Positions 33,974 through 43,775 are shown, numbered from the stretch's first letter. The stretch is DNA of 64,000 nucleotides from Arthrobacter koreensis (GCF_009193255.1 NZ_WACG01000006.1:124001-188000), one strand, 5' to 3'. Notes: generated from the letters alone by a model not told the origin. Program-made: numbers and translations.

Positions 33974-35617
33974 GTGAGCACTTTGCAGAAGCCGGAGCAT
34001 GACTCGGCAGACCACCGGCAGGCAGGCGAACATCCGGCTGACGCACTGCTGACCGGCACATCCACCGGACAGTACCTGTCAGAGAACCTGCTGGGCATGT
34101 CGGCCGTAAGCCGTTCCATCGCCTCAGCCAACCGGCCGTTCACGGGCATGCACCCCCGCAACCTGGCCCCCGCCATCGACGCCGTAGACCTGGACCAGCC
34201 GCTCGGCACTACCGGGGCAGCCCTGGAGGAACTCCAGCCGCTCTACCTGCGGGACGCCGTCTACTTCCACCATCCCGCCTATGCCGCGCACCTGAACTGC
34301 CCGGTGGCGATTCCCGCACTGGTAGGCGAAACCATCCTCAGCGCCGTGAACTCCTCCATGGACACCTGGGACCAGAGTGCCGGGGCCACGCTCATCGAGC
34401 GGCGCCTGCTGCGCTGGACAGCAGACCGCCTGGGACTGGGTTCCGCAGCAAGCGGCGTCTTCACCAGCGGGGGCACCACCTCAAACCTTCAGGCGCTGCT
34501 CATTGCCCGCAACCGCGCAGTGGCTGCGCTCCGGCGGGATGCGCTCCGGCGGGATGCGCTCCTGCGGGACAGTGCCGGACAGGACAGTGCCGGGGCCAGC
34601 ACCGCCCAAGGCCGCAGCGAACGGCTTCCGGAACTGCTGGGCCGGCTGCGCATTTTCGCCTCCGAAGTCAGCCACTTCAGCATCCGGAAATCCGCGGCAC
34701 TTCTGGGCCTGGGAGAGGACGCCGTCCATCTGGTTGAGTGCGACGCCGACCGCCGGCTCAAGCCCGACGCGCTGCGGAACGCCCTGGCAGAATCCCGCAG
34801 CCGCGGCGAGGTCCCCATGGCAATCGTGGCCACCGCGGGCACCACGGATTTCGGCAGCATTGACCCGCTGCTCGAATGCGCGACGCTGAGCTCGGAGTTC
34901 GGCTCCTGGCTCCACGTCGACGCAGCATACGGCGGCGGACTGCTGACGTCCCTGAAGTACCGCAGCCGCCTGTCCGGCATCGGTGCCGCGGATTCCGTCA
35001 CAGTGGATTACCACAAGACGTTCTTCCAGCCGGTGTCCTCGAGCGCCGTCCTGGTCCGCGACGCCGCCGAGCTGCGCCACATCCTGCACTACTCGGACTA
35101 CCTCAACCCAGAGGACGCTGCGGACCCGCAGATCCCAAACCAGGTGGACCACAGCATCCAGACCACCCGCCGCTTTGACGCACTGAAGCTCTGGCTCACC
35201 CTGCGCGTCACTGGCGCCGACGGCATTGGCGCGATGCTCGATTCAGCGATTGACCTGGCCCGGGACACCGGACGCCTGCTCGAGGCAGATCCGGACTTCG
35301 AGGTGGCCGCCCGCGTCCAGCTAAGCACCGTGGTGTTCCGCTTCCGTCCGCGGCACCTGGACGAGGACACCAGCGACACGCTGAACCGGTGGATCCGCTC
35401 AGCACTCGCCGCCTCCGGGAATGCCGTCATTGCCGCCACCACTGTGGACGGGAGGGCCTACCTGAAGTTCACCCTCCTCAACCCCACGGCAACCTTGGCG
35501 GACATTGAACGGATCCTCGAATTGATCCGCTCCTACGCCGCCCAATGGCTATCCGGTCATGCAGGACCGAATGCAGCCGGAGCGAGAACCGAGACCCCGG
35601 CAGGAGCAGCAGCATGA
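33974..35617 (+). CDS. desA: PLP-dependent lysine decarboxylase of siderophore synthesis (DesA-like)
   Basis: 547 residues, group II PLP decarboxylase. The PLP lysine is in TVDYHKTFFQP near residue 348, with GVFTSGGTTSNLQALLIARN (~159-178) and WLHVDAAYGGG before it. In desferrioxamine pathways this enzyme makes cadaverine from lysine; a related diaminobutyrate or tyrosine activity is less likely given the downstream genes. It starts at GTG 33974 with CCAGGAG upstream. A short in-frame duplication (ALRRDALRRDALLRD, then SAGQDSAG) near residues 190-215 lies in a surface loop. It overlaps the next gene by ATGA. Confidence 0.88.
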   Translation: MSTLQKPEHDSADHRQAGEHPADALLTGTSTGQYLSENLLGMSAVSRSIASANRPFTGMHPRNLAPAIDAVDLDQPLGTTGAALEELQPLYLRDAVYFHHPAYAAHLNCPVAIPALVGETILSAVNSSMDTWDQSAGATLIERRLLRWTADRLGLGSAASGVFTSGGTTSNLQALLIARNRAVAALRRDALRRDALLRDSAGQDSAGASTAQGRSERLPELLGRLRIFASEVSHFSIRKSAALLGLGEDAVHLVECDADRRLKPDALRNALAESRSRGEVPMAIVATAGTTDFGSIDPLLECATLSSEFGSWLHVDAAYGGGLLTSLKYRSRLSGIGAADSVTVDYHKTFFQPVSSSAVLVRDAAELRHILHYSDYLNPEDAADPQIPNQVDHSIQTTRRFDALKLWLTLRVTGADGIGAMLDSAIDLARDTGRLLEADPDFEVAARVQLSTVVFRFRPRHLDEDTSDTLNRWIRSALAASGNAVIAATTVDGRAYLKFTLLNPTATLADIERILELIRSYAAQWLSGHAGPNAAGARTETPAGAAA

Positions 35618-37185
35618 ACCGCCGTCCCGAGCACCGGCCCACGCCCGGAACCGGCGCAGAGCCCGGCACAGAGCCCCGCGCAGTCCCCGGCCAGCCAGAG
35701 ACCGGCCTAACCGTCCACGACGTCATCGGCATCGGCGTCGGGCCCTTCAACCTTGGTCTGGCGGCACTCACGGAACCCATTGCAGAACTGGACGCTGTGT
35801 TCTTCGACTCGCGCCCCGGGTTCGACTGGCACCCCGGAATGATGCTGGACACCGCACACCTGCAGGTCCCGTTCATGGCGGACCTGGTATCGCTGGCGGA
35901 CCCCACCTCCCGTTACTCGTTTCTGAATTTCCTCAAGGCCACGGGCAGGCTCTACCGCTTTTACATCCGTGAGGACTTCTATCCGCTGCGGGCGGAATTC
36001 AACGCCTACTGCCAGTGGGTGGCGGAGCAGCTGCCCAGCGTCCGGTTCGGTCACGAGGTCACGGACATCCGCCATGAACAGACCACGCACGACGGCGGCA
36101 GGTACCTGGTACGCACAAGGCACGACGGCGGCACGCAGGTTCATGCGGCCCGCCGGCTGGTCCTGGGCACCGGCACCCGGCCCGAGATTCCGCCGTCGTG
36201 CGCCGGAATCCTCTCCGGCGGAGGGACCGCCGTCCACAACAGCGACTATCTGCAGTCCAAGGCCGCAATTCAGGAGCACCGAAGCATCACCGTGGTCGGA
36301 AGCGGGCAGAGCGCCGCGGAAGTCTTCCTGGACCTGCTCCAGGACTGCGGACCGGACAGCTACGAGCTGAACTGGGTAACACGTTCGGGCCGGTTCTTCC
36401 CGCTCGAATACACGAAGCTCACCCTTGAAATGACGTCCCCTGACTACGTGGATTATTTCCATGCGCTGCCCGGCGCTACCCGGGACAGGCTCATCGGGTC
36501 GCAGAAGAACCTGTACAAGGGCATCGACGCCGCGCTGATTAATGAGATTTACGACGCCCTCTACGCCCGCAGCCTGTCAGGGCCACTGCCGGTCCGGCTG
36601 CTCACGGGCGTCGAAGTCACCGGCAGCAGCTACGACCACGCCGCCGGAGAGCACCGCCTGGAACTGGCCCACCCGGAACAGGGAACCAGCGGTGAGCTGA
36701 AGACCGGCGCCGTAGTGCTGGCCACCGGGTACTCCTACCACGAACCCGCATTCCTGCAGGGAATCGGCAGCCGCATCCGCCGCGACAACCGGGGACGGTT
36801 CGATGTGGACCGGAACTACGGGATCGGCGTGGAACCCGGGGAAATCTTTGTGCAGAACGCCGAGCTGCACACCCACGGATTCACTTCCCCGGACCTGGGC
36901 ATGGCCGCCTACCGGAACTCGACAATCCTGCGCGAAATCCTCGGCTGGGAGTACTACCCGGTGGAAACCAGCATCACGTTCCAGGAGTTCGGGCTCACCG
37001 GCCTGGACACGCCCGCGGGCGGAACGGTGCACGGGCCGGCGCGCGCTGGAGCGGGAGCCACCGGAGCGGGGGCCACCGGAGCCGGAATTGCCGGGAGCAG
37101 GACCGCCGGGAGCACGGTGCCGGCGCGCGCCGGAACGGGATCGGCCCTTGGCGCGCCGGCAACCGCGGAAGGAGCGGTGGCATGA
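35614..37185 (+). CDS. desB: L-lysine N6-/cadaverine N-monooxygenase (DesB-like)
   Basis: 523 residues. FAD site GIGVGPFNLGLAAL lies at about residues 40-53; FDWHPGMMLDTAHLQVPFMADLVSL is the family's conserved substrate region; the NADPH site VVGSGQSAAEVFLDLL is near 228; LATGYSYHEPAFL is the C-terminal FAD motif. It hydroxylates the amine to give N-hydroxycadaverine. The last ~45 residues are an Ala/Gly/Thr-rich low-complexity tail absent from typical members. It is coupled by ATGA overlap to both neighbours. Confidence 0.9.
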   Translation: MNRRPEHRPTPGTGAEPGTEPRAVPGQPETGLTVHDVIGIGVGPFNLGLAALTEPIAELDAVFFDSRPGFDWHPGMMLDTAHLQVPFMADLVSLADPTSRYSFLNFLKATGRLYRFYIREDFYPLRAEFNAYCQWVAEQLPSVRFGHEVTDIRHEQTTHDGGRYLVRTRHDGGTQVHAARRLVLGTGTRPEIPPSCAGILSGGGTAVHNSDYLQSKAAIQEHRSITVVGSGQSAAEVFLDLLQDCGPDSYELNWVTRSGRFFPLEYTKLTLEMTSPDYVDYFHALPGATRDRLIGSQKNLYKGIDAALINEIYDALYARSLSGPLPVRLLTGVEVTGSSYDHAAGEHRLELAHPEQGTSGELKTGAVVLATGYSYHEPAFLQGIGSRIRRDNRGRFDVDRNYGIGVEPGEIFVQNAELHTHGFTSPDLGMAAYRNSTILREILGWEYYPVETSITFQEFGLTGLDTPAGGTVHGPARAGAGATGAGATGAGIAGSRTAGSTVPARAGTGSALGAPATAEGAVA

Positions 37186-37736
37186 AATTCGAGTTCCGTC
37201 CGGTTGACCCGGCAGCCGACGCACCCCTCCTGCACAGCTGGATGAGCCGGGATTATGCACGCTTCTGGGGCATGGGCACCGCAACGGTGGATGAAGTCCG
37301 CAGCGAGTACTCAGGAATCGATGCGAACCCGCACCACGAGGCGTGGCTGGGCCTGCTGGGCCCCACCCCGGCGTTCCTCATGGAAAGTTACGCTCCGGAT
37401 CACTCCCCGCTGGCCGGCCTGTACCCGGTCCAACCCGGCGACCGCGGCATGCACTTGCTGATGGGCCCGCCGGACATCCCCCAGCACGGCTCCACCGCGG
37501 CCGCTTTCCGGGCGGTGATGCTGTTCCTCTTCGCCAGCCCGCAGACGCAGCGGGTAGTGGTGGAACCGGACGTCCGCAATACCAAGATCCACGTCCTCAA
37601 CGGACGCATGGGGTTCCAGCCCCACGGCCGCATAGAGCTGCCGGACAAAACCGCCCTGCTTTCTTTCTGCACCCGGCAGCAGTTCAAGGCCGCAGCCGCG
37701 AGCGCCCCCACGACTTTCCAAGGAGCAACCCCATGA
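37182..37736 (+). CDS. desC: GNAT-type hydroxylamine acyltransferase (DesC-like)
   Basis: 184 residues of the siderophore-type acetyltransferase family (IucB/RhbD/DesC). FRPVDPAADAPLLHSWMSRD opens the fold; GMHLLMGPPDIPQHGSTAAA and VVEPDVRNTKIHVLNGRMGF are the family's acyl-CoA and substrate blocks. It acetylates or succinylates N-hydroxycadaverine. Four-base overlaps on both sides place it in the operon. Confidence 0.88.
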   Translation: MKFEFRPVDPAADAPLLHSWMSRDYARFWGMGTATVDEVRSEYSGIDANPHHEAWLGLLGPTPAFLMESYAPDHSPLAGLYPVQPGDRGMHLLMGPPDIPQHGSTAAAFRAVMLFLFASPQTQRVVVEPDVRNTKIHVLNGRMGFQPHGRIELPDKTALLSFCTRQQFKAAAASAPTTFQGATP

Positions 37737-39592
37737 GCACCGCCGTCGAACCCGGAACGTCGAACCGGGACCTGACCCCGAACCGGAACACCGGCCCTCA
37801 CCGGAGCACCGGGCACCTCACGCCCGAACGCTGGGCGGCGGCCAACCGGCACGTCGTCTGCAAGGCACTCGCCGAGTTCTCACACGAACAGATTCTCCAG
37901 CCCCAGGCCGCGGGTCCGGACAGTTTCCGCCTCGTATCCGACGACGGCGCAGCGACCTACACCTTCGAGGCGCAACTCCTGGAGCTGGACCATTGGAGCA
38001 TTCGACCGGCGAGCATCCTCCGTTCCGTTGACGGGAGCGGCACACCCCTGGATGCGCTCGTTTTCATCACCGAGTTCGCGGGCACGCTGGGGATTAGCGA
38101 AGCAATGCTGCCGGTCTACCTGGAGGAAATCTCCAGCACCTTGGCATCCCACGCCTACAAGCACAGCGGCTCCTTCCACAGCTCGGAAATCCTGGCGGCG
38201 GGCGTAACCGGCGGCGCGGATCCGGCCGCGGACTTCCAGGCCATCGAAGCGTCCATGACCGAAGGACACCCGTGTTTCGTGGCGAACAACGGGCGGCTGG
38301 GATTCGGGCTCCAGGACTACCTGTCCTACGCACCCGAAACCGGTTCGGGTGTCCGGCTGCACTGGATTGCCGTTCGAAAGGACCGGGCCCGGTTCACCGC
38401 GGTTTCCGGCCTGGATTACTCAGCGTTCCTGGCGACTGAGCTCGATCCGGGCGTGCTGTCGGGATTCAATGCCGCACTCCAGGTCCGGGACCTGGACCCC
38501 GGCGACTACCTGCTCATGCCGGTCCACCCCTGGCAATGGGAGAACAAGCTGAGCGTCACCTTCGCCGCGGAGGTTGCCCAGCAGCACATTGTGCATCTGG
38601 GCCCCTCGGAGGATGTGTACCAGGCGCAGCAGTCCATCCGGACGTTCTTCAACCGCAGCACGCCTGGGCGCTGCTACGTCAAGACGGCGTTGTCAGTGGT
38701 GAACATGGGCTTTATGCGCGGCCTTTCTGCCGACTACATGGTGGCCACACCGGCCATCAACGAGTGGCTGGACGGGCTGGTCCGGGCAGACCCGGAACTG
38801 GCCGGCACCGGTTTCGAAATCCTGCGGGAAACGGCCGCCATGGGTTATACCAACCGGTATTACGACGCCGCTGCCCCCAAGGGTTCCCCGTACCGGAAAA
38901 TGCTGGCAGCGCTGTGGCGGGAAAGCCCGATGGACCGGCTGGGGTCAGGTGAGCAGCTGGCCACCATGGCGTCCCTGCTGCACAGAGACCCGGCCGGCAG
39001 TCCGTTCGTTTCGGCGCTCATCCAGCGCTCCGGGCTGCCGGCGCGGGCCTGGCTCCAGCAGTACCTGCGGGCCTACCTGGTTCCGGTGCTGCACTGCTTC
39101 TATGCCTACCGGCTGGCTTTTATGCCGCACGGCGAGAACCTCATCCTCGTCCTGAAGGACGGCGTGCCGGTCCGGGCCCTGATGAAGGACATTGGTGAGG
39201 AGATCATTGTGATGGCGGACAAGGTGGACCTGCCGGAGGAGGTTTCACGCGTCCGAGTGGATGTCCCGGTCGAGGAACAGGTGCTGTCGATCTTCACCGA
39301 CGTCGTCGACTGCTTCTTCCGGTTCCTGGCCGCCGTTCTCCACGAGGACGGGCAGCTGCCGCAGGAGGAGTTCTGGGACTCCGTGGCCGGCGTGATCCGC
39401 GACTACCAGGCGGAGCATCCCGAATTCGCCGAAGATTTCGCCAAACACGACCTCTTCGCCGCGGATTTTGCGCGTTCCTGCCTGAACCGCCTTCAGCTGC
39501 GCAACAACCAGCAGATGCTGGACATCTCCGATCCGTCCGGCGGTCTGCAGTTCTCCGGCAGGCTGGTCAATCCGCTGGCCAGCGGGCGGTAG
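37733..39592 (+). CDS. desD: IucA/IucC-family NIS synthetase (DesD-like)
   Basis: 619 residues. The IucA/IucC core has SHAYKHSGSFHSSEILAAG, then EGHPCFVANNGRLGFGLQDY, VHPWQWENKL and KTALSVVNMGFMRGLSADYM; the C-terminal FhuF-like half contains MPHGENLILVLKDGVPVRA and MKDIGEEI. The enzyme joins hydroxamate units with ATP to form a desferrioxamine-type siderophore. ATG 37733 overlaps the desC stop and has AGGAG eight bases upstream. The first ~30 residues are an unstructured extension. No uptake or export gene follows. Confidence 0.93.
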   Translation: MSTAVEPGTSNRDLTPNRNTGPHRSTGHLTPERWAAANRHVVCKALAEFSHEQILQPQAAGPDSFRLVSDDGAATYTFEAQLLELDHWSIRPASILRSVDGSGTPLDALVFITEFAGTLGISEAMLPVYLEEISSTLASHAYKHSGSFHSSEILAAGVTGGADPAADFQAIEASMTEGHPCFVANNGRLGFGLQDYLSYAPETGSGVRLHWIAVRKDRARFTAVSGLDYSAFLATELDPGVLSGFNAALQVRDLDPGDYLLMPVHPWQWENKLSVTFAAEVAQQHIVHLGPSEDVYQAQQSIRTFFNRSTPGRCYVKTALSVVNMGFMRGLSADYMVATPAINEWLDGLVRADPELAGTGFEILRETAAMGYTNRYYDAAAPKGSPYRKMLAALWRESPMDRLGSGEQLATMASLLHRDPAGSPFVSALIQRSGLPARAWLQQYLRAYLVPVLHCFYAYRLAFMPHGENLILVLKDGVPVRALMKDIGEEIIVMADKVDLPEEVSRVRVDVPVEEQVLSIFTDVVDCFFRFLAAVLHEDGQLPQEEFWDSVAGVIRDYQAEHPEFAEDFAKHDLFAADFARSCLNRLQLRNNQQMLDISDPSGGLQFSGRLVNPLASGR

Positions 39593-39643
39593 AACAGCCC
39601 TACGTTGAATAGAAACCCGTAGGAAACCTGCCCTGCAAAAGGC

Positions 39644-39680
39644 GGTCTGCGCGGCGGGAAGGAGGACCCCCGCGCAGACC
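39644..39680. terminator. Hairpin after the siderophore operon
   Basis: GGTCTGCGCGG (39644-39654) pairs exactly with CCGCGCAGACC (39670-39680), 51 bases past the desD stop. A T-run is found only on the minus-strand side, so its efficiency on the plus strand is uncertain. Confidence 0.5.
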
Positions 39681-39817
39681 GTCAGGTCCTATCCCTATCG
39701 ATGGCACTGACCTCTCCCCTGACCAATGGGCTGAAACGAGCACGGTCATCTCCCGAATTGCTACTACTGAAAACCGGATCCCCGGGTTGGAACACCGAAA
39801 AGTAACTTAAGTCCAAA

Positions 39818-39856
39818 GTTGAACTGAATCCAATTTTGGGTGCTAGCGTGCCTGTG
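39818..39856 (+). promoter_or_regulatory. Promoter for a leaderless operon
   Basis: TAGCGT (39844-39849, TAnnnT) lies six bases before GTG 39856; a TTGAAC-like element lies about 18 bases upstream of the -10 region. The preceding 100 bp are unusually A/T-rich. The transcript should start at or next to the GTG. Confidence 0.55.
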
Positions 39857-40632
39857 TGAATGCAGATCGCCGCGGCAGCTGGGGCCGCATCTTCCGGACA
39901 TTCCTGAGCCTCAACCTGCTTCTGGCGGCAGCGTGGTTTGGAGCCGCTCCGGCATCGGCCGACCGGGTCGGACTCGACACCCCTGAAGCCCTCTACGCCC
40001 CCGTGGGCGCCGTACAGTTGTGGGTTGATGTGGAGTCCCAAGCTGCACGTAGCGGCGTCGTCTCCATTTCCTGGCGTGCCGACAGCAGCTGGGTGCCCCT
40101 GGCGCTCTCCTCCACAGTCTTCGGCGTCACGGGATCCACTGCGGTGTCCCCCGGCGGGCTTGAGCTGCGGTTTTCTCCAGCTGGGCGATTCTCGGCCGAC
40201 GTCGCAATTACATTTGCCGATGCCAACGGCATCATTGTCGAAGAACACCGGCTCCGTAATGTGCCCTTCGATCCGGCCCGGACGTTCGACGGATGGATCA
40301 CCTGGAACGACATGGCCGCCGGAAACATCCCGCCGGGCCCCTCCCCATCTCCGATGCCGTCACCCGGCGGTGGTCCTGACAGGCAACCCAACAATCTTCC
40401 CGGCGCACATACCAACATCCAGGAAAACCACTCTTCGACGAGCGTGACCTCTCCAAAATCGCTGGGAACAACCGGCGCGGCAGGACCGCTGCTGGTCGGG
40501 ATCCTCGCCGGGGGCGTCCTGTCCGCCGTCGCGGGCACCGTACTGGTTCTCAGGCAGCGGTGGCTGCGGGCGGCTCAGGCACCCCGCGACCTTGCCGCAG
40601 GCAGGGCTGAACAGCAGGGGGAAACCCGATGA
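39856..40632 (+). CDS. Secreted, membrane-anchored protein of unknown family (first gene of pair)
   Basis: 258 residues. A signal peptide (FRTFLSLNLLLAAAWFGAAP, cleavage near ASA-DR at residue 36) is followed by a beta-rich domain of about 120 residues (VGAVQLWVDVESQAARSGVV, then VSPGGLELRFSPAGRFSADV). Next come a Pro/Ser/Gly stalk (PGPSPSPMPSPGGGP) and one C-terminal helix (GPLLVGILAGGVLSAVAGTV) with a basic tail. It would sit in the membrane with its domain outside. No cysteines are present and no sortase motif is visible. GTG 39856 appears leaderless. It overlaps the next gene by ATGA, so the products probably act together. Function unknown. Confidence 0.75.
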   Translation: MNADRRGSWGRIFRTFLSLNLLLAAAWFGAAPASADRVGLDTPEALYAPVGAVQLWVDVESQAARSGVVSISWRADSSWVPLALSSTVFGVTGSTAVSPGGLELRFSPAGRFSADVAITFADANGIIVEEHRLRNVPFDPARTFDGWITWNDMAAGNIPPGPSPSPMPSPGGGPDRQPNNLPGAHTNIQENHSSTSVTSPKSLGTTGAAGPLLVGILAGGVLSAVAGTVLVLRQRWLRAAQAPRDLAAGRAEQQGETR

Positions 40633-43600
40633 ACAGCCGCCCCTTCGCAGCGGCAGTACGGGGTCTTTTCGGGGGGCGCTTCGCCGGCGCGGTCCGGATG
40701 AGCGTCGCCTCAGTGCTCGCCGTCACCCTGGCCATGGCCGCGGTTCCGCCGCCCGCCGCAGCGGTGTCCGGTGACGCGGTCGAGAACCTTAGCGCTGTCC
40801 GGGCTGCTCGGGAACCGGGTTTCACCCCTGTTCCCGCCAGCCTGCCTGCGGTGGACAGCGGCGTCGGGATCGGTTCCCGTCTGTCCGCTGATGCCTCCGG
40901 GGAGGTCTTCCTCGGGTCCGCCGCTGAAGGGGAGGGCGCTGCCCTGATCCGCCTGACAGTGTTCGAGCCCGGCACCAGCCAAACGGTTTACACCACAGCC
41001 GATACGGCTGTACTCCACGCGCAGCAGGGAATCACCACGTCCACTACCGTTCTCCTGCCGATGGCGGCCGGTTCAGTGGAGCTGTGGACCGACGCCGAAT
41101 CAGACATCCGCGTCGAGCCGCTCGCCTACTTCCACGGTGACCAGGTCTCCGGCGGTGCCACCATTGCCCTGCCGGAACCGGTGGTCCAGGCTGACACCGC
41201 AACCGGACTTGCCGGCAGCGCCCTGACGTCCGTACCCCTGTGGATCGGCCTCACCGGAGAGGGCGGGGTCTCCGCAACCCTGGCGCGGAGCGTCCATGTC
41301 GTGCTGGACGTGACGCTCGCGGAAGCGGACGACGTCGTCCTCGGAGACGGCCAACGGATGGCCCTTCCGACAGGGAGATCCATTGTCGCCACCATCGTGG
41401 ACGCCGAGGATCAGGGAGGAGTGACCGTCGGCCTGGGTCGGAGCGGAAACACCGGAACACTGCGGGCTACCGTAACCGGCTGGGTCGCCGAAGCTGCGGA
41501 AGACACGTCGGGGGCGAACCACCGCGGCAGCTACGTAGTCAACACGGAGCACCGGCCTGCAACCAGACTGGACGTTTCCGCCGGGACCGCCCCACAGGAG
41601 GTCCGGCTGTCGGATGACCATGACAGTGCCTATGCGCTGGCACTCGTCCAGGCATCAAACGTGTCCGGAGGGGATACCACCACGCTCGCCTGGGGTCCGG
41701 AAGTCCGCGGCCGGTCTACCGGCGTCGCCGTAGACCAGGCCGCAGGAGCACAGCCGCAGCTGGCCCTGGTGCCGGTGGACACGGGTGGGACGCAGCTTTC
41801 AATCCGGCGCGGCAGCGCCACTGTATCCCTCCAGCCGCTGGGCAGCTTCCTCGGCGATCCGGTCCCCCACCATGCATCTGACCCAGCCGCCATCACCATT
41901 ACCTCGCCCGCGGACCGGCAGAGCCTGGACCTCACCGAAACGGGATACTTCACGCTTGAAGGCACGGTATCCACCGGCGGCAACTCCGTGGACCGGATAG
42001 CCATCAGTTCCCCGGACGTGGGTTTCATCGGCCTGGCAGAGCTCAATCCCGCCGGAGATGAACTCACCTGGAGCTTCCGGGCCCTGGCCCCCGAAGACGG
42101 CGATTTCGACTACGTGGCGACTGTATTTGACCGTTCCGATCCCGGAACCGCCCGCGCCTCTGACCGCGTCCGGCTGACCCTCGATGTCGCCGAAGAGGGG
42201 GACACCGTGGTTTCTCCCGAAGCGCAGGTGTTCCATCTGGAGACAACCGAGCTCGAATTCGAAGTGCTGGACGAGTTCAGCCTGCGGTTCACGGAACGCC
42301 CGGAGCTTGAGCCGGGAGACATCATTGTCAGCGCCCCGTTGCCCTCGGCTCCATCCGGCTTCCTGGGCCGGATGTCCTCCATGGACCTCGTGAGCGGGTC
42401 CTGGGAGGTCTCCACCATAGAGGTTCCCCTTGAGGAGCTTTTCCTCCAGGTAGACATCGATGAGACGGAAGACTATGGCGAAGGGGATGACGTTGCGGTC
42501 CAGGACCTGATCGCCCAGACGACGGATCCTTTGGAGGTAATCAGCGGCAGTTACACCCCCGTGGGCGAGGATGGAACGCCCGGCCCGGAGATGCCGGTGT
42601 CCGATGTGCAGGTGCTGGACGAGAACGGCAACACCCATTCGCCGTTACCGGGGACGTACGCTCAAATCGCGGCCGGCGAGGATGTTGACCTTGAACTGAG
42701 CAGCGATGAATTCAATGTGCCGGATCCCGCAGACTTCAAGACCGCGTGCCGGTTGCCGGGGACCGATGGCCAGGAGCCACTGGGTGAGGACATTGGCGAC
42801 GACGGCGAATGGCGGGCTCCCGTCGCCCACGCGCCGGGGGACGGCAGCTGCGGAGGGCAGCTAAAAGGACCGGGTGCCTCGCTCTCCGCCGATTGGACGA
42901 CGAAGGTAGACGCCAGTGTGGCCGCCGTCGTTGAAAACGGTGTCCCAAAGATCAGGACTGCGGGCAAAAAACTTGAACCCTGGGAGTTCGAGGCCTGGTC
43001 CGAGAAGCAGCGCGGCGATGAGGGCGGCGTAGCTGTACGCGGCGGCGGAGAACTGAACCTTGGTTTTGCTTTTGTGCTGAAGACGAAGCTGAGTTTCAAA
43101 TGGAAAGTCATTCCACGGGGGGTGAGCATCGAGGAGTTCCGCATCGAGTTCAACTCGAAGCTGAAAGCCTCTGCCTCCGTCCAAGCCTGGTTGCAGGTCG
43201 AAAGCCGCTGGAACGTTAATCTCAAAGTCGCCGAGGTTGCCCTCCCCACCACCACGTTTATGGCCGGACCAATTCCAGTTGCGATCACCAACCGGCTGAA
43301 CTTCGCCATGGTCATTAACGGCACGCTCAGGGCGGAGGCAGATATACCGGCGATCGGGATCGAACGGGCAGACACTTTCGGTTTCGTTTACAGCAGTGCG
43401 AAGGGCATGAAGCGCATCAAGGAGGACACGCCCACAACCTATGTCCTGCCCAAACCCCGTCAGGTGGCCGGCGCCACTGCCTTCTCCTTCGAGGGGGAGG
43501 TGGCGGCCGGGCCCCAGGTTTCCTACCAGAGCCGTATCTACAGCTTCGCCGGGCCGGACATCACTCTCTCGGCCAGATCGGGGTACGCAGCCAAACTCGG

Positions 43601-43775
43601 TGTGACAGGCATTCCGCCAACAGAGGCCGAAATCGAAGCCAGCATCTTCCTGGCACTCGGGCTCACCGGCTCAGCCAAACTCACGCTCCTGCGCTGGGAT
43701 CTGCTGAACCTGACAATCTTCCAGGTGGGCGTTCGGCTGAACCTGCTTGAGTACAGGGACAAGTGGAGGCTCTAG
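40629..43775 (+). CDS. Large secreted multi-domain protein of unknown family (second gene of pair)
   Basis: 1048 residues. A signal peptide (VASVLAVTLAMAAVPPPAAA, cut near residue 46) leads into beta-rich modules. Residues ~55-390 hold two or three related sandwich-like segments (VHVVLDVTLAEADDVVLGDG, then VTGWVAEAAED). Residues ~410-515 are an Ig-like module (ITITSPADRQSLDLTETG to RVRLTLDV). An acidic linker follows. Residues ~690-1048 form an extended amphipathic beta domain (AFVLKTKLSFKWKV, EFRIEFNSKLKASASVQAWL, FGFVYSSAKGMKRI) with no anchor. Two cysteines (near 706 and 740) could form the only disulfide. I recognise no family. The stop lies five bases from the convergent acyl-CoA dehydrogenase stop. 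Confidence 0.75.
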   Translation: MNSRPFAAAVRGLFGGRFAGAVRMSVASVLAVTLAMAAVPPPAAAVSGDAVENLSAVRAAREPGFTPVPASLPAVDSGVGIGSRLSADASGEVFLGSAAEGEGAALIRLTVFEPGTSQTVYTTADTAVLHAQQGITTSTTVLLPMAAGSVELWTDAESDIRVEPLAYFHGDQVSGGATIALPEPVVQADTATGLAGSALTSVPLWIGLTGEGGVSATLARSVHVVLDVTLAEADDVVLGDGQRMALPTGRSIVATIVDAEDQGGVTVGLGRSGNTGTLRATVTGWVAEAAEDTSGANHRGSYVVNTEHRPATRLDVSAGTAPQEVRLSDDHDSAYALALVQASNVSGGDTTTLAWGPEVRGRSTGVAVDQAAGAQPQLALVPVDTGGTQLSIRRGSATVSLQPLGSFLGDPVPHHASDPAAITITSPADRQSLDLTETGYFTLEGTVSTGGNSVDRIAISSPDVGFIGLAELNPAGDELTWSFRALAPEDGDFDYVATVFDRSDPGTARASDRVRLTLDVAEEGDTVVSPEAQVFHLETTELEFEVLDEFSLRFTERPELEPGDIIVSAPLPSAPSGFLGRMSSMDLVSGSWEVSTIEVPLEELFLQVDIDETEDYGEGDDVAVQDLIAQTTDPLEVISGSYTPVGEDGTPGPEMPVSDVQVLDENGNTHSPLPGTYAQIAAGEDVDLELSSDEFNVPDPADFKTACRLPGTDGQEPLGEDIGDDGEWRAPVAHAPGDGSCGGQLKGPGASLSADWTTKVDASVAAVVENGVPKIRTAGKKLEPWEFEAWSEKQRGDEGGVAVRGGGELNLGFAFVLKTKLSFKWKVIPRGVSIEEFRIEFNSKLKASASVQAWLQVESRWNVNLKVAEVALPTTTFMAGPIPVAITNRLNFAMVINGTLRAEADIPAIGIERADTFGFVYSSAKGMKRIKEDTPTTYVLPKPRQVAGATAFSFEGEVAAGPQVSYQSRIYSFAGPDITLSARSGYAAKLGVTGIPPTEAEIEASIFLALGLTGSAKLTLLRWDLLNLTIFQVGVRLNLLEYRDKWRL

